Source of the DNA: Lasiodiplodia sp. COLG20 | Lineage: Eukaryota; Ascomycota; Dothideomycetes; Botryosphaeriales; Botryosphaeriaceae | Assembly: GCA_009801085.1 (NCBI GenBank) | Contig: VNWV01000001.1 | Span: 8,060,001 to 8,124,000, forward strand | Reading direction: 5' to 3' | DNA: 64,000 nucleotides | Shown here: in pieces, positions 22,176 through 32,766 of the stretch | How positions within the stretch are numbered: the stretch's first letter is position 1 | Layout of the letters: each line of letters opens with the position of its first letter | The notes under the pieces: model-generated | What the model was told of the DNA's origin: nothing | Databases searched by the model: none | The model's input: only the letters and a program-made list of their open reading frames with translations | Made by a program: the position numbers and the translations under genes

Positions 22176-23477
22176 TCAACCCCTCATCCTGTTCGCAACC
22201 CATCTCTTCAGGACGAACTCCCGCACCTTATATCTTCCCAAGAATTCCCCGATGTCCTTGACCGGGCCTTCAATCGGCGACGGCACCTCCACGTACACCA
22301 ACACCAACGTCTTGAGCACCTGGCTCTGCACGCGATTCACGCAATGCAGCCACCACCACGGGCTCATCTCCTTTTTCTCCTGATCCTTCCAGTACGGATC
22401 GCTGTAAGACGGCACGATCTGAACTGCAAACTCTGCGTGGGAGAAGACTGGACCGCGGTTGTAGATCATGTAGTCGACGGAGAACTTGACACCATCGCGA
22501 ACGACCCAGCCAAGGCTGCGGAAGTGGTGGTAGACAACGTACTTGAGGAGGAACGGGTCGTCTGGCCTGACCTGAAGAGCGGACGATGGAGGGAAGTAAG
22601 AAAGAGAGCGGCAGAGCTGGAAGAGTTGCAGCGGCTCGACCGTCTTCTTTGTGCGTGCCGCAACAACCTCGAGCACGCCGAGGCTGTATGTCAGGAAGAA
22701 GGCTTCCTCGAGGGAGAGTTGAAGGTGCTCTTCGTTCTGCACAGGCTCGTCCAAAGCAAGTTCTTTCGAGGCGTTTGCAGACTTCTCTGCTGACGTAAGG
22801 CTGTCTGAGGCGTTGTCCCGGCCGGAAGCTTCGCTGGCCAATGTCGCGGCCGCAGAGTTTTCCTGAGCAGCGGACTCCAAGGTCGATTCGTCAACCAGCT
22901 TTCCCTCTTTCCTCAGCTGCTCTTCAAGAGCTTCACGTTCCTTTCGAGCACGCTCGTTCTTCATTTCCCTCCTCTCCTGCCTTCGCTTGTTGGTGTAGTC
23001 TTCCGCCTTGATCTGGCCAGACTCAACACCACGTCGATGTTTCTCACGATCAAGCCAGGTGGGCTCGCTTCGACTCAAGCTGCCCTTCCCGAAGAAGCCC
23101 TGCTCCCACAGCGCACGCACACTGGCAGGATCTGTGACATGGACGGATCTTGTTTCGTACGAGAGATAGGCCACATGACGCTTCGACGGGTGGGATGCAG
23201 GCGGGTTGAAGTATTGCGAGCAGATGAGATAGGCAATGCGCAGCAAGGACAGAGGATTGTGCGGGACGAAGGCTGGCAGAGGATGTGTCACGATTGGAAG
23301 CGGCTGAGCATGGATCTTTGCATAGTTGGGCTTTCTCGGGCGCTGCGAAGCCGGCTTTGCATTGGCCTTGGATTCCTTCTGCGGCGCGCCTCGGCCATTT
23401 GCTGCTGATTCTACATTGCCGTTCTCATGCTTTGCGGCAGGCTGCGGCGGGACCGAGCTTCCGGCTGCGTCGGCCAT
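22176..23477 (-). CDS. SEN2: tRNA-splicing endonuclease catalytic subunit Sen2
   Basis: This intron-less 433-aa protein is a catalytic subunit of the heterotetrameric tRNA-splicing endonuclease that cuts the 5' splice site of intron-containing pre-tRNAs. The C-terminal endonuclease fold carries the expected triad: Tyr339 (in IYNRGPVFSH), His347 (eight residues on, as in yeast Sen2) and Lys389 (in VQSQVLKTLVLVYV). The N-terminal half has the Sen2 features PLPAFVPHNPLSLLR and a WEQGFFGKGSLSRSEPTW block. A charged coiled-coil segment (about residues 160-200) follows. It is divergent from the scramblase gene across a 1.2-kb spacer. Confidence 0.95.
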   Translation of the reverse strand: MADAAGSSVPPQPAAKHENGNVESAANGRGAPQKESKANAKPASQRPRKPNYAKIHAQPLPIVTHPLPAFVPHNPLSLLRIAYLICSQYFNPPASHPSKRHVAYLSYETRSVHVTDPASVRALWEQGFFGKGSLSRSEPTWLDREKHRRGVESGQIKAEDYTNKRRQERREMKNERARKEREALEEQLRKEGKLVDESTLESAAQENSAAATLASEASGRDNASDSLTSAEKSANASKELALDEPVQNEEHLQLSLEEAFFLTYSLGVLEVVAARTKKTVEPLQLFQLCRSLSYFPPSSALQVRPDDPFLLKYVVYHHFRSLGWVVRDGVKFSVDYMIYNRGPVFSHAEFAVQIVPSYSDPYWKDQEKKEMSPWWWLHCVNRVQSQVLKTLVLVYVEVPSPIEGPVKDIGEFLGRYKVREFVLKRWVANRMRG

Positions 23478-24424
23478 GGTGCTGGTACAAAATACTACCT
23501 ATCTTTGCGACAAATGTTAGCAACAAATTCCAACAGAATACAAGCTGAAATTTGAGTAGGTTGAAAGCGATGTGGTCAGATACCGTTGTAGTCTATGAAA
23601 TCGAGACCACCATTGAGAGCGACGAAAGTCAGTGTCGCTCCCTTGTGGGATTGATTTTTGGTGTCATCATATAGAGGGCAGGTGCAGGTGACGGAGGAAA
23701 GGAAGTGGGCTGACTCACCAGGATAGTGTGATTACGCGAGACGACACTGGGTGTCCATCAGGAAACGCCTGGCGACTCACGGGTGCCGGCGGGTAGAGCC
23801 TTGCGGCAGGAGAGTGAATGGGATTGCGACAATGATGTCGGGCTGCAAGTCGCTTACATGGTTGCAGTGGTGAGAGAACTGAGGCCGACGAAATTTGCGG
23901 AAAAAAAGGTTCGAGGATCCGCCGGCTAGCGCTGGGCTAAACCATTCCGAGCCAAGCCCACCATCTCTGTCATCATCCTCGCTCCCAGACCCTAAACGCC
24001 ATTGCGCCTCATCTTCTCACCTGCATCCAATTTGCATCTTGTAAGTATCCTCTCAGTCGCATGCTCGCCCATCGCAAGCTCTGTGAGTTTCGTGGGAACC
24101 CCGAGTGGCAAATTCTAGAACCTTCTCTGTCATCATCGCTTTTGAACTTATTTGCCTCTCTGTTTCTTCGCGACACTTACACAGCTAGAGCTGAATTTGT
24201 GCATGAGGTCGCCTCACTTAATACTGTTACTGCCGGAACAGCTACGGAATCGCAATCCAAGCGCTGTTACAGATGCACATATACGAATAAAGTGCTGACG
24301 AGACACCCCGCCAAGTTTCATAACATTGCAATACAGATGGATACCAAGGCCCGAAAACTGTAGGTAACTATGCCACGGCAATTTTCTTTACCTGAAAAGA
24401 TAATCGATTTTATAATTATGCGTT
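23478..24424. other. Divergent promoter region between SEN2 and the scramblase gene
   Basis: No supported gene is present. There is a 100-codon ORF at 24061-24363 without family features. A GTAAGT..CAG pair around 24040-24060 could be the edge of a 5' UTR intron of the downstream gene, which is speculative. Confidence 0.35.
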
Positions 24425-24526
24425 CGCGTTTGGACGGTTGCTTCAACTACCCACCACGACCTTGGACAGGCATCTGGTGTACAGAAAAACAAATTCACAC
24501 TAGCTTTCGGCTGCAATAACTCTCCG
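24425..24526 (-). mobile_element. Truncated, decayed MITE copy C
   Basis: About 100 bp match one arm of the MITE at 17820-18054: part of the inner repeat (TTGCTTCAACTACCC), the AAAAACAAATTCACACTAG segment and the TCGGCTGC terminal repeat. It ends before TA at 24527. Several positions differ by C-to-T or G-to-A, as expected for decay or RIP. The other half is missing. Confidence 0.65.
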
Positions 24527-24717
24527 TAACAAAAAGACGACCTCTCACATTCCTTCCCTTATCTCCTGGTGTTCAAGTCACACACGCCATCTTTCATCTC
24601 TTGGCAAACACACCTACCTCGAAAATTCAGACCTAATTTCTAACTTGCTATACCAGCTAATCACCCATATAAACATTCATCACCCCACAAAGGCATAAAA
24701 GATTAGCCACGTGCACC

Positions 24718-26570
24718 ATGCCCTTGATACGACTCTCAACCCGGGCAGTAGCCCGCCAAGCGAATGTGCGCATACCTGCAAGGGCACTGAGCACATCAAC
24801 GACACTGTATGCTCTCCACTCAAGAAAGACGCCAGGGCCCCGTAATTCACGAAAGTCGGTTCCTTCCGCACGGCAACCCCTCGGAAGAACACCAGCGAGT
24901 CCAATTTCCAAAACTCCTAGCAACAGCAATCCGGAAACAACTCCAGCTCAATCGCACCAGCAGGCAGAGCAACCCGAGAATGCACCATCAAGAGTCGAGG
25001 CTGTGTCTGCTGCTCTCCGAGAGAGTGCTGCATCTTCGGACAGCAACCTGCTAGCACCTGTCAACATTCCCGATGATCCTCACAGCGTCCTCAAGTCCGA
25101 TCACCCGGCGATATCGATCCTAGCCAATTCCACAATTGTCATCCAAAGGCAGCTGGAAATGATGAACGTACTCCTAGGTTTTGAGCAAGCCAATAGATAC
25201 GTTATCATGGATGGCCAAGGTAACCACATCGGCTACTTGGCTGAACGGGAGAGCGGATTCGGAGGCACAATGGCAAGACAAATGTTCAAGACTCATAGAA
25301 GTTTTACAACACACGTCTTCGACAAGAATGAGCGGGAAGTTCTGAGGGTAAGTCTTGCATCACGCCAACCTATCCTAAACACTAGACTAATGCCTGCCAC
25401 CTGCAGTTCCATCGCCCTTTCAGCTGGATCAACTCTAAGATCCGCATCTACGACTGTATCAACAGCAACAACCAAGAATATGCCCCATCTGACGCCCTTA
25501 ACGGCACAAACGTCACATCGGTCGTCTCCCAAAGCGCTGCACAGATCTCCCCTCTCCCCCTGTCTGCCATGCGCATCATCGGCGAAGCCCAACAACAATG
25601 GGCGCCCCTACGCCGCAAATACAACCTCTTCCTCGCTCGCGACGCCTCCACCATGGTAGATGTCCCGCAGCTCACCGCCGGAGACCTCCCACTGTCCTCA
25701 TCCACAGATCTCCAGCCAGTTCCACCCTCTGACAACAACGCGGCGGCAGACCACCAGTCCTTCCTCCAATTCGCTCACGTCAACGAGCCATGGCTATCGT
25801 GGGACTTCACCCTGATGTCGGACAGCAAACAGCTCCTCGGCAGCGTGAACCGCAACTTCGCCGGCTTCGCCCGCGAAATCTTCACCGACACGGGCGTCTA
25901 CGCGCTGCGCATGGACGCCGCAGCGTTGGCACAGGAGCCCAAGCACCTGATCTCGCACACCGGCGAGCAGCAGCAGAATCAAGGCGAGACGGGAGTGGTC
26001 GAACACCAGCAACAACCAGGCATGACGCTCGACCAACGCGCCGTCATGCTCGCCACCGCCGTCTCCATCGACTTCGACTACTTCTCCCGCCACTCGGGCG
26101 CCGCCGGCGGCTTCGGGCTCCCCATCCCCATCTGGCTCCCCGGCGGCGGTGGTGCCGCAGCGGAAGGCGCGGCGGCCGGCGGCGCCGCTGAGGGTGTCAT
26201 CGCTGGCGAAGCGGGGGCTGGCGCGGCAGGCCGCGCGATCGGAGGCGTCGCGTCGTCGGAGAGCGTGGGCGCCGGCGTGGCGGGCGCGGGGACGATGGTC
26301 GGGTATGAGGCTATGCAGCGGGGGAGAGCGGGACAGCAGCAGCAGGGTGGCGCGGACGATGCGAGCCCGGTTGCTAACAACGAGCCGTGGACGGACGGTG
26401 CGCCAGGGCAGGGCCAGGACCAGCAGCCAGGAGGAGACGTCTGGGGGGAGCAGGACCCGTGGGGTGGTTGGGGGAAGGGAGGTGATGGGCCGCCGCCAAG
26501 TGGCGGAAGTAGTGGTGGAGGAGGCGGAGGTGGTGACGGTGGTGGGTTTGACTGGGGCGACTTTTTCTAA
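24718..26570 (+). CDS. AIM25: Phospholipid scramblase family protein (Aim25-like), mitochondrial
   Basis: Exons 24718-25347 and 25407-26570 (59-bp intron, GTAAGT..GCAG) give 598 codons (597 aa). The Arg-rich, acid-free first 40 residues look like a mitochondrial presequence. The scramblase domain spans about residues 125-430: VIQRQLEMMNVLLGFEQANRY near the start, MDGQGNHIGYLAERE, then FHRPFSWINSKIRIYD across the splice junction, LFLARDAS, and the terminal VSIDFDYFSRHSG membrane-proximal segment. In yeast the homologue affects mitochondrial inheritance and stress responses. The last 160 residues are unusual: an Ala/Gly-rich stretch, a Gln-rich stretch and a Gly/Trp/Asp-rich tail ending FDWGDFF, not part of the core family. 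Confidence 0.88.
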
Positions 26571-27090
26571 GGGTTCACTGTGGCGGACTTTCCCTCTCTA
26601 CTCTTTTTTTCCTCGGGGGACTTGAAAGTGACACTGCCCCGTAGCGAATCACTCTCCTCTCTCACATGTAGAAGTGACTTCATTAATAGCTCAGATAGTA
26701 TTCACCAAAAGTGACAGATTCAAGTGCACTTGTTGGAAGACTCAGACTTGGGGGTTTCGGGAGTGTCCAGCTCCTTCAAGCCATACTTTTATTTGTTCCG
26801 GCCATCGTGGATACCCATCAAGGAGCAGTTTCTAAAAGTCGTGCAGAGGTAAATATCAGCACTTCTACAAAGTAGTTCCACGACCGCAAAGAAGACCAAA
26901 TGCTGACGCACGTATACCTCCATGATACTCGAGTCCACTGCCAAACGCCAGACCCGCTATCTAAGCAGTAACAGCAGCAGCCGCAAGGCAAAGATGTCTC
27001 GAACCCTCAAGAACAAAAATCGAAAGAACTCCAATCATGCATTTCCCCTCCGCCGCATCCGCTCTTTCCGGCATACTGCCTCTTTTCCCC
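26571..27090. other. Convergent spacer between the scramblase and UBC7 genes
   Basis: These 520 bp of 3' flanks show nothing further. Confidence 0.4.
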
Positions 27091-27721
27091 TTACAATCCT
27101 AAACCCTTTCTGACCTTATCCTTCACGATACTCTCATATTCCCCCCTCTTCTCCCTCCACATCCGCGCCGCGTCCACGTTCGCCGGACTCTCGTCGTTCG
27201 GCTCAGCGAGCATGCTCATGACCGAGATGAGGATCTTCTCGACGCTCTGGATGGGGCTCCACCGCTCCGACGCGTGCTCGTAGTGGTTCGGGTCGTCGCC
27301 GGGCGGGTGCAAGATCGAGATGCAAACGGTGCCGTTAGGGTACACTGTCAAAAACCCCCACACATCAGCCGGACATCCTCTCCAAAGAGCAAACGTATCC
27401 TCCAACGTCCCTTACTACCAAACACCAAAAGAGGCTGGGAAAGCAGAGAGAGAAAGAAAACGTACCGTTCGGATGCCACATGTCGCACAGGAACCGCATC
27501 GTGGGCGGCGCCAGCGGGTAGTCCTTGGGGAACTTGAGCTCGGCGGGGAAGATGCCGCCTTCGAAAGGCGTGCCCTCGGGGCCTTGGATCAGCGCCTCCC
27601 ACACGAACATGTCGTCCTCGCTCACGGGACCCGCCGTGATGCCCTCCGGCGGGTCCGACGACAGCGCCTTGTACTCGTGGAACAGCCGCTTCGACGCGAC
27701 CGAGGGGGCGGAGCCGGCCAT
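27091..27721 (-). CDS. UBC7: Ubiquitin-conjugating enzyme E2, Ubc7/UBE2G type
   Basis: Exons 27721-27466 and 27344-27091 (121-bp GTACGT..ACAG intron) give 170 codons (169 aa; yeast Ubc7 is 165). The UBC fold shows the HPN motif at residues 83-85 and the catalytic Cys93 in NGTVCISIL. Directly after it is the acidic loop insertion ([16 protein letters not shown]) that separates Ubc7/UBE2G and Cdc34 from other E2s. Family role: ER-associated degradation with Hrd1/Doa10-type ligases. The frame is open well upstream, but the ATG at 27721 gives the conserved N terminus ([20 protein letters not shown]). Confidence 0.95.
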
Positions 27722-28217
27722 TTTTTGCGAAAGTCTGGCGGGGGTTTGAGCGGCGGGGGTCTTGCGGTGGTTGTCGGTCGGCGGTGCGAGGGAAGAAAGT
27801 GGAAGCGTTGTACGTGGAGAAATTTCCGCAGTCGGAGGCTTCGGAGCGCAAAGAGGTTGGGAGGAGGGGTCTGGTTGGGGCGGCAGTTGTGGGTTGGTGG
27901 TGAGGTGGGTGTCGTGTCGTTGCCAGCCAATAGCGCGGGGGCGGTGCGTCGTCATTCGGTGGTTGACGCGGAGGTAAACCGACCCGCCAGGCAGGGTCCG
28001 CGAAGACAAATGCACGTGGAATCAGGAAGAAGAAGCGATGAAAGCACTTCTAATGCTCTTCAACCCATGAATATGCCTGTACACGTGCTGCCTGTTTTAC
28101 ATGAACTATTACCGGACCGAGATTCTACGGTGCAGGACCCGGCCTTTGCCATCATATCCTCCGCACAGACTTTCACTAACTTCCACCAAAAGCACTTGCC
28201 TTCTCCCCTGCACACCC
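27722..28217. other. UBC7 promoter / bL27m 3' flank
   Basis: This is a 496-bp tandem spacer on the minus strand. The UBC7 frame stays open into it without an in-frame stop for about 290 bp, but the extra residues look like leader sequence. Confidence 0.4.
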
Positions 28218-29224
28218 TTATTTCTTGCCCTTCCTACTACGCATACTTCTCTTCTCCGCGATCTTGGCCTTCCGTCTCGACGCCTTCCGCCATGCCTTGA
28301 ACCGATCGCCAGGCGTGAACTTGCTAACCTTGTCCGCCACGCCTGAGCGCTCCGCAATCCTTCCAATCTCCCAGTTGGCCTCGCGGTACATGTAGCCTGG
28401 CCGCAAGGTCAAGTTCTGCACCGGCATGTTCTTCTTCTTCCTCGCAGGGATCTGCTTCACGTCCACGCCGGCCGGATGCACCCGCGCCTGCAGATCCTTG
28501 CTCCTCCGATCGCCCTCATTGCCTTCCGCACTGACCGGCTCGGCGAGATCAGTCCTGGGCACGGCCAGCATTCCCAGCCTCCGGCGGCGGGCGGCGTGCG
28601 GGGGTGATGGCAGCGTCTGTGTGCGCTCGAAAACGACGCCGATATAGCGCCGCTTCGGGTGCAGCGCCGGGTCGCGGTAGTACTTGACGTAGCCCGCCGC
28701 CGTCGCGTGGATCGTGTGGTCCCGGCCCATGGAGCAGTTCTCGCCGGGGTACCAGTTCGTGCCGCGTTGGCGGAAGATGATGTTGCCGGGGACGACGTAT
28801 TGTTCTGTTGTGACGCAGCGGAAACATGGTTAGTGTCTAGGTTCGAGTAAAGCATTGGGTGCGCGAAGAAAGCGTATGAAGAAGCGGATTGGTAAATTGG
28901 GTGTTGTCGGCTGCGGAATATCATGGCAATGTTTTCCTATGCCAGCCAAAAGGTCGCAGCCCCTCAATTGCGGGTATACGTACCACCAGTCTTCTTCGCT
29001 CCCAACCTCTTTCCTGGACCGTTTTTGGGACCGTTTGCGCGACCTTGGGCCTGATGCGTGGCGTGACGGACGAAGGTCAGGTTCGGCGACGAAGCGGCAA
29101 GCGAGGCGCGGAGGACGTCGAGGACGTTCAGCGAGGCGGCAGGCGAGATTGCAGCATGCGCCGTCCGTGACGACGACGCAGCCAAAGCAGCCCGGAGGGG
29201 CGCTTGGGTGCGAGGGAGGAGCAT
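28218..29224 (-). CDS. MRP7: Mitochondrial large-subunit ribosomal protein bL27m
   Basis: Exons 29224-28984 and 28804-28218 (179-bp intron) give 276 codons (275 aa). After an Arg/Ala/Ser-rich presequence, the conserved bL27 core is rebuilt across the junction: [58 protein letters not shown] and VKYYRDP, then RRYIGVVF. The fungal-specific C-terminal extension (about 160 residues) is basic and ends in a Lys/Arg-rich tail. Such extensions are normal for yeast Mrp7 (family knowledge). The protein sits near the peptidyl-transferase centre of the mitoribosome. Confidence 0.93.
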
Positions 29225-30079
29225 TGGAGGTCGGTCGGCGGGTGATGGTGTTGGTCGTTGCTGAACCACCGGAAGTCCGCACCTCTCAACTCGCGAGGTC
29301 TGAGCTCGGGAAAGTTTCGAGGCCGAGCCTTGGCATTTTTCCAGCCGCAGAACACGTCACGTGCACCCGCGTCTCACTGCATAAGCCGGCGGGCACAGAG
29401 CTTAGGCACGGGAGGCTCGGCTGGATGCTCCCGCTGGGACCTGATCTGCGCATGAATCTTGCTGACGCTGACTGCAGAGCAACCAAACCTCTGACACTTT
29501 CCCCTGTCAGCGCTGTCGAAGATCATTTCAGAGGATGAAGAATCAAGCATCATTTCATTTGTCATAAGAGACCTGCTTAACGTATTTCATCCACCGGGAG
29601 TAAATTCTCTTTGACGGATCCCGCGCGCCATCATAAGCAATCATAAATCTTCATGGTAAACAGGACGCCGAAACTCCACCGCTGTCTCGCTATACATCGC
29701 TGCATCCGGCACCATCGGGCCGTATCTGCTACATGATTTGGTTTGCTGACCAGACACTTTCCCAGAGCAATGAGGCAGAAAGGACAAACAGCATTAAAAC
29801 GCGCAGATCGGAGACGGGGCTGAAGAGGAGGCCTCTCCGTCGGCATGACCTTATATAGGACAATTTAATATGAAGAATGTCGTTCGGCCGAGTCATCGAA
29901 ACGCGACTTGAGACGAGGCCTCCGAAACCGGCAAGTGACAACGGAGCAGATCATTCGGTACACTCGCTTCGTCGACACAAATGAAGGCTCGGACAAGACA
30001 TGGCGTGGGCGCTTCGAGTTGGTTGGCGCTGTCCGTCATTGTGGAGGTCAAGGATGAATGGGTCGAGGCCACGCATTGC
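29225..30079. other. Spacer upstream of bL27m
   Basis: This 855-bp stretch holds the bL27m promoter. Only short ORFs occur here, and none is supported. Confidence 0.4.
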
Positions 30080-30322
30080 CTAAGAGCCGGTCTTTCTCCG
30101 AAGCAAGGCCATCTTCAGCTGCAGGTAGGCCAGGACAGCGGGATCGGAGGCGGATGACTGCTGGCGCTGGGTGTGGGCCTGGATGGAGCGGCCGGGGACA
30201 GACAGATTCCAAGACTCGATGGAGGAGGCGTGCCTCGGCTCAAGGTAGGGATGCGATCTCGACGTCTGCCTGTGCTCAGATCTCTTCGGCAGGGAGTGGA
30301 TAGGTGCAGAGGAAGCTGGCAT
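30080..30322 (-). CDS. Possible small protein gene (80 aa)
   Basis: An intron-less ORF of 80 codons plus stop, too small for most gene callers, shows strongly fungal codon choice (C/G-ending codons almost throughout). The protein is Ser/His/Arg/Gln-rich and hydrophilic: MPASSAPIHSLPKRSEHRQT, a central IESWNLSVPGRSIQ and a C-terminal helix AVLAYLQLKMALLRRKTGS. The overlapping plus-strand ORF has poorer codon use. I recognise no family. A CATAAAG TATA-like element lies about 40 bp upstream. A small regulatory or structural protein is possible, but nothing in the sequence fixes its role. Confidence 0.45.
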   Translation of the reverse strand: MPASSAPIHSLPKRSEHRQTSRSHPYLEPRHASSIESWNLSVPGRSIQAHTQRQQSSASDPAVLAYLQLKMALLRRKTGS

Positions 30323-32766
30323 GATGGTAACAGTGGTGAAGGAAAGGGCGTGTCTTTGCAGGGGCGATTTCTAAAGAGACTTTATGTATGTTACGAGCAG
30401 CGGGTACTGACGCAGGTGGCAGCGGTCGGCACGTATAGGTTCGCGGCGGGGGGAGCGAAGGGCGCGAGGCCGAGAGCTTAATAGTTGCTGAAGCAAGCAT
30501 TTGCAATTGACGACTTCTCAGATATACTAGCTCCGAGATTAAGTGGGCGAGGGCCAATCAGGGCGGGCTTGGGGCCAGGGTGTCTGGCGGAGTGACAAAT
30601 ACGCAGCACGGACATGCTGAAACGAAAAACAGTCGGTCAGACGTTTGGGCAGCTTGGGGGCCGGAAGGCGGGCTGAGTCGGGGCTAAAGTGGTGGTGGAG
30701 TGGTGGTGATTTGGAATAGGCACGACAAATGTCGCAAGGTAAGCGAGCGCGGGCCCAGTTCCTTGGATCCCCCGCAGTCGTAGCGCCCGGCCAGAGAAGG
30801 CCCGACGGACCACCTCTGCGTCAACAGATCGTCCTGATCTTCTGCAAGACCACAGTATTGTCACCATGCGCTCCATGCATGAACAAGCCCGGCACCGTGC
30901 CCTGTCGCCTGATGGATTGCACGGTCCCGCCCAACTCCCGTCCGGCGCTCGACCGCCAGCCAACACCTTCTCCCGCCCTTCTACGTTGGACCTCAGCTCG
31001 CAATCCGAGAAAGTCCCTCGTAAGGCCAAGTTGGTGCCGACGACGACCCGGCACGCGCGCACGGCGGGACCGCGGCACCCACCTCTTCACGAGCGAAAAG
31101 CCACAAGAAGGAACTGACATCTGTCTCCACTCGATTCGATCTGTCATCACTTAAATCCTTCCACGGAGGTAGCACCGTGGCGCCCGTGAAAGGAATCTGC
31201 CTGTGAAGCTGGGCGTTCTGCGCCCACCGTCACCTCCACCACTTCGGCCCCATGAACTTCGCCTTCCGCTAAAGCGCGAATCCGAGGGTGCTCTAGCCAG
31301 CAGCATCATCGTACCACCTTTGTCCTTTGCCACACTCGAGACCACGCGAGAGCTGCGTGCAGAGAGTGAAACCGCAGATGCGCCATCCTCGACCGACCAC
31401 GTGCATGCCTATTTCCGTTTCCATTTCCGTGTCCACGTCCGTTTTCGTTTCCACCCGTCTCGCTCTCCACCCCTTCCTACACCTTCCCCTGCAGAAACTT
31501 GCTCATTAATTGCGTGGTTGCTTCCAAATTTCTGCACATGCTCCAGGCCATAATGCGTTGGGCAGAAGACGCCTGCAGACAAAACCGCCCTCAACACACA
31601 AAGATCTAGGAACTCTTGACTATATTAACCTTTTTTCGTTCGCCGTGAAATATCCTCAGTCTCCTGGGAAAAGGAAAAAGAGAGTTGGCGCCAGGGCCTG
31701 GTGAAAAGACGCAGGCGTCGTGCTGAGCAATCATGTCAAAAAAAGAAATATACTTCAAAGTTCGGAGCACGCCCTCAGTGGCATAGCACCAAGTTCTAAT
31801 CGCCGGCTGACTTACTAGCTCAGTTCACTTCCCGAGATCCACCCCACCAGCCATCTGTCGATGCCTTGGCAGATCTATTGGACACCATGCTGTCCATTGA
31901 AGTCAGCACCTTGATCAAGCCAAGAACAAAGGCCGGCTTGGCGATTCTGATCTCGGCACGCCACGCACGACACGTTTTAACTGTCATGCACAGATCGACT
32001 TTTGTATCCATTTTTATCATTGTGACTGCTTGCCACAGGCCCAGTTGGAACACAACATCCGTGTGTAAGGTGAACCAAAAATAAGAAATCGCAAGGAAAC
32101 CGAAAAGGCAGGCGGCAGACGCTATTAGCAGCGATATCATCGTAAGGTTCAAGGTACTACTGCGCAAATGAGGAGTAAAAAAGAACTGACGATTCTATCT
32201 ATATAGGTATCATGTCTCCGATCTGCATAAAGTCTACGCTAAGATTCACAACGGCTTTGAAAGCCGCCTCTTCTGTGAGTCCCCTCATCTCCCGATGCAT
32301 CATCAACGCGTAAAAGTCATTTTATCCTCCGTCCCTTTCAACCTGCTTTTCCCGACCCAGACCTGCGCCCCAAATAAACGACAAAAACGAAGGATTTGCA
32401 GTGCTCAAATGCGCGTGCGTGTGCGTGTGCGTACCTTTCTCCACTCAAAAGCATAGAGAGCGCAAACATTGGCCGCCGAAAAAAGAAAAGAAGAGGCAAG
32501 GATACAGAACAAACCCGAGTAACAAGGCAAGCCTCTAGTCCCAGTACGAAAACTTCCAAGCAAACACGACCCTCCTTAATATCAGTAAGCCGTGAAACGT
32601 GACGCGTGCGACAAACAAAAGAGGGATTGCTGACAAGGGCTGAAATGTGCCTCCGCGAGACGGATGGAATTTCCACAACGAAGAAGAGGGGGAAAAGCTC
32701 AAACTGTCGAGTGCAGCCGAACTGACTCGAAACAAGCTGACAGGGTGGGTGGTCATCCAGTATCGC
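30323..32766. other. 2.4-kb gene-poor spacer
   Basis: I find no convincing gene. There is a pyrimidine/purine-skewed stretch of TTCCGT-type hexamers (about 31410-31460) and a GTGCGT microsatellite (about 32408-32431). A minus-strand ORF at 31820-32167 contains one hydrophobic segment (ISLLIASAACLFGFLAISYF), but its remaining sequence and codon use are unremarkable. Confidence 0.4.

Noticed and set aside
27722..28015. N-terminal extension of UBC7 from an upstream in-frame Met
   Set aside because: The extra residues are Pro/Thr-rich and unlike any E2; the ATG at 27721 gives the conserved N terminus.
31820..32167. Minus-strand ORF with one hydrophobic segment
   Set aside because: Codon use is not distinctive and the plus strand is equally open; not enough for a gene call.
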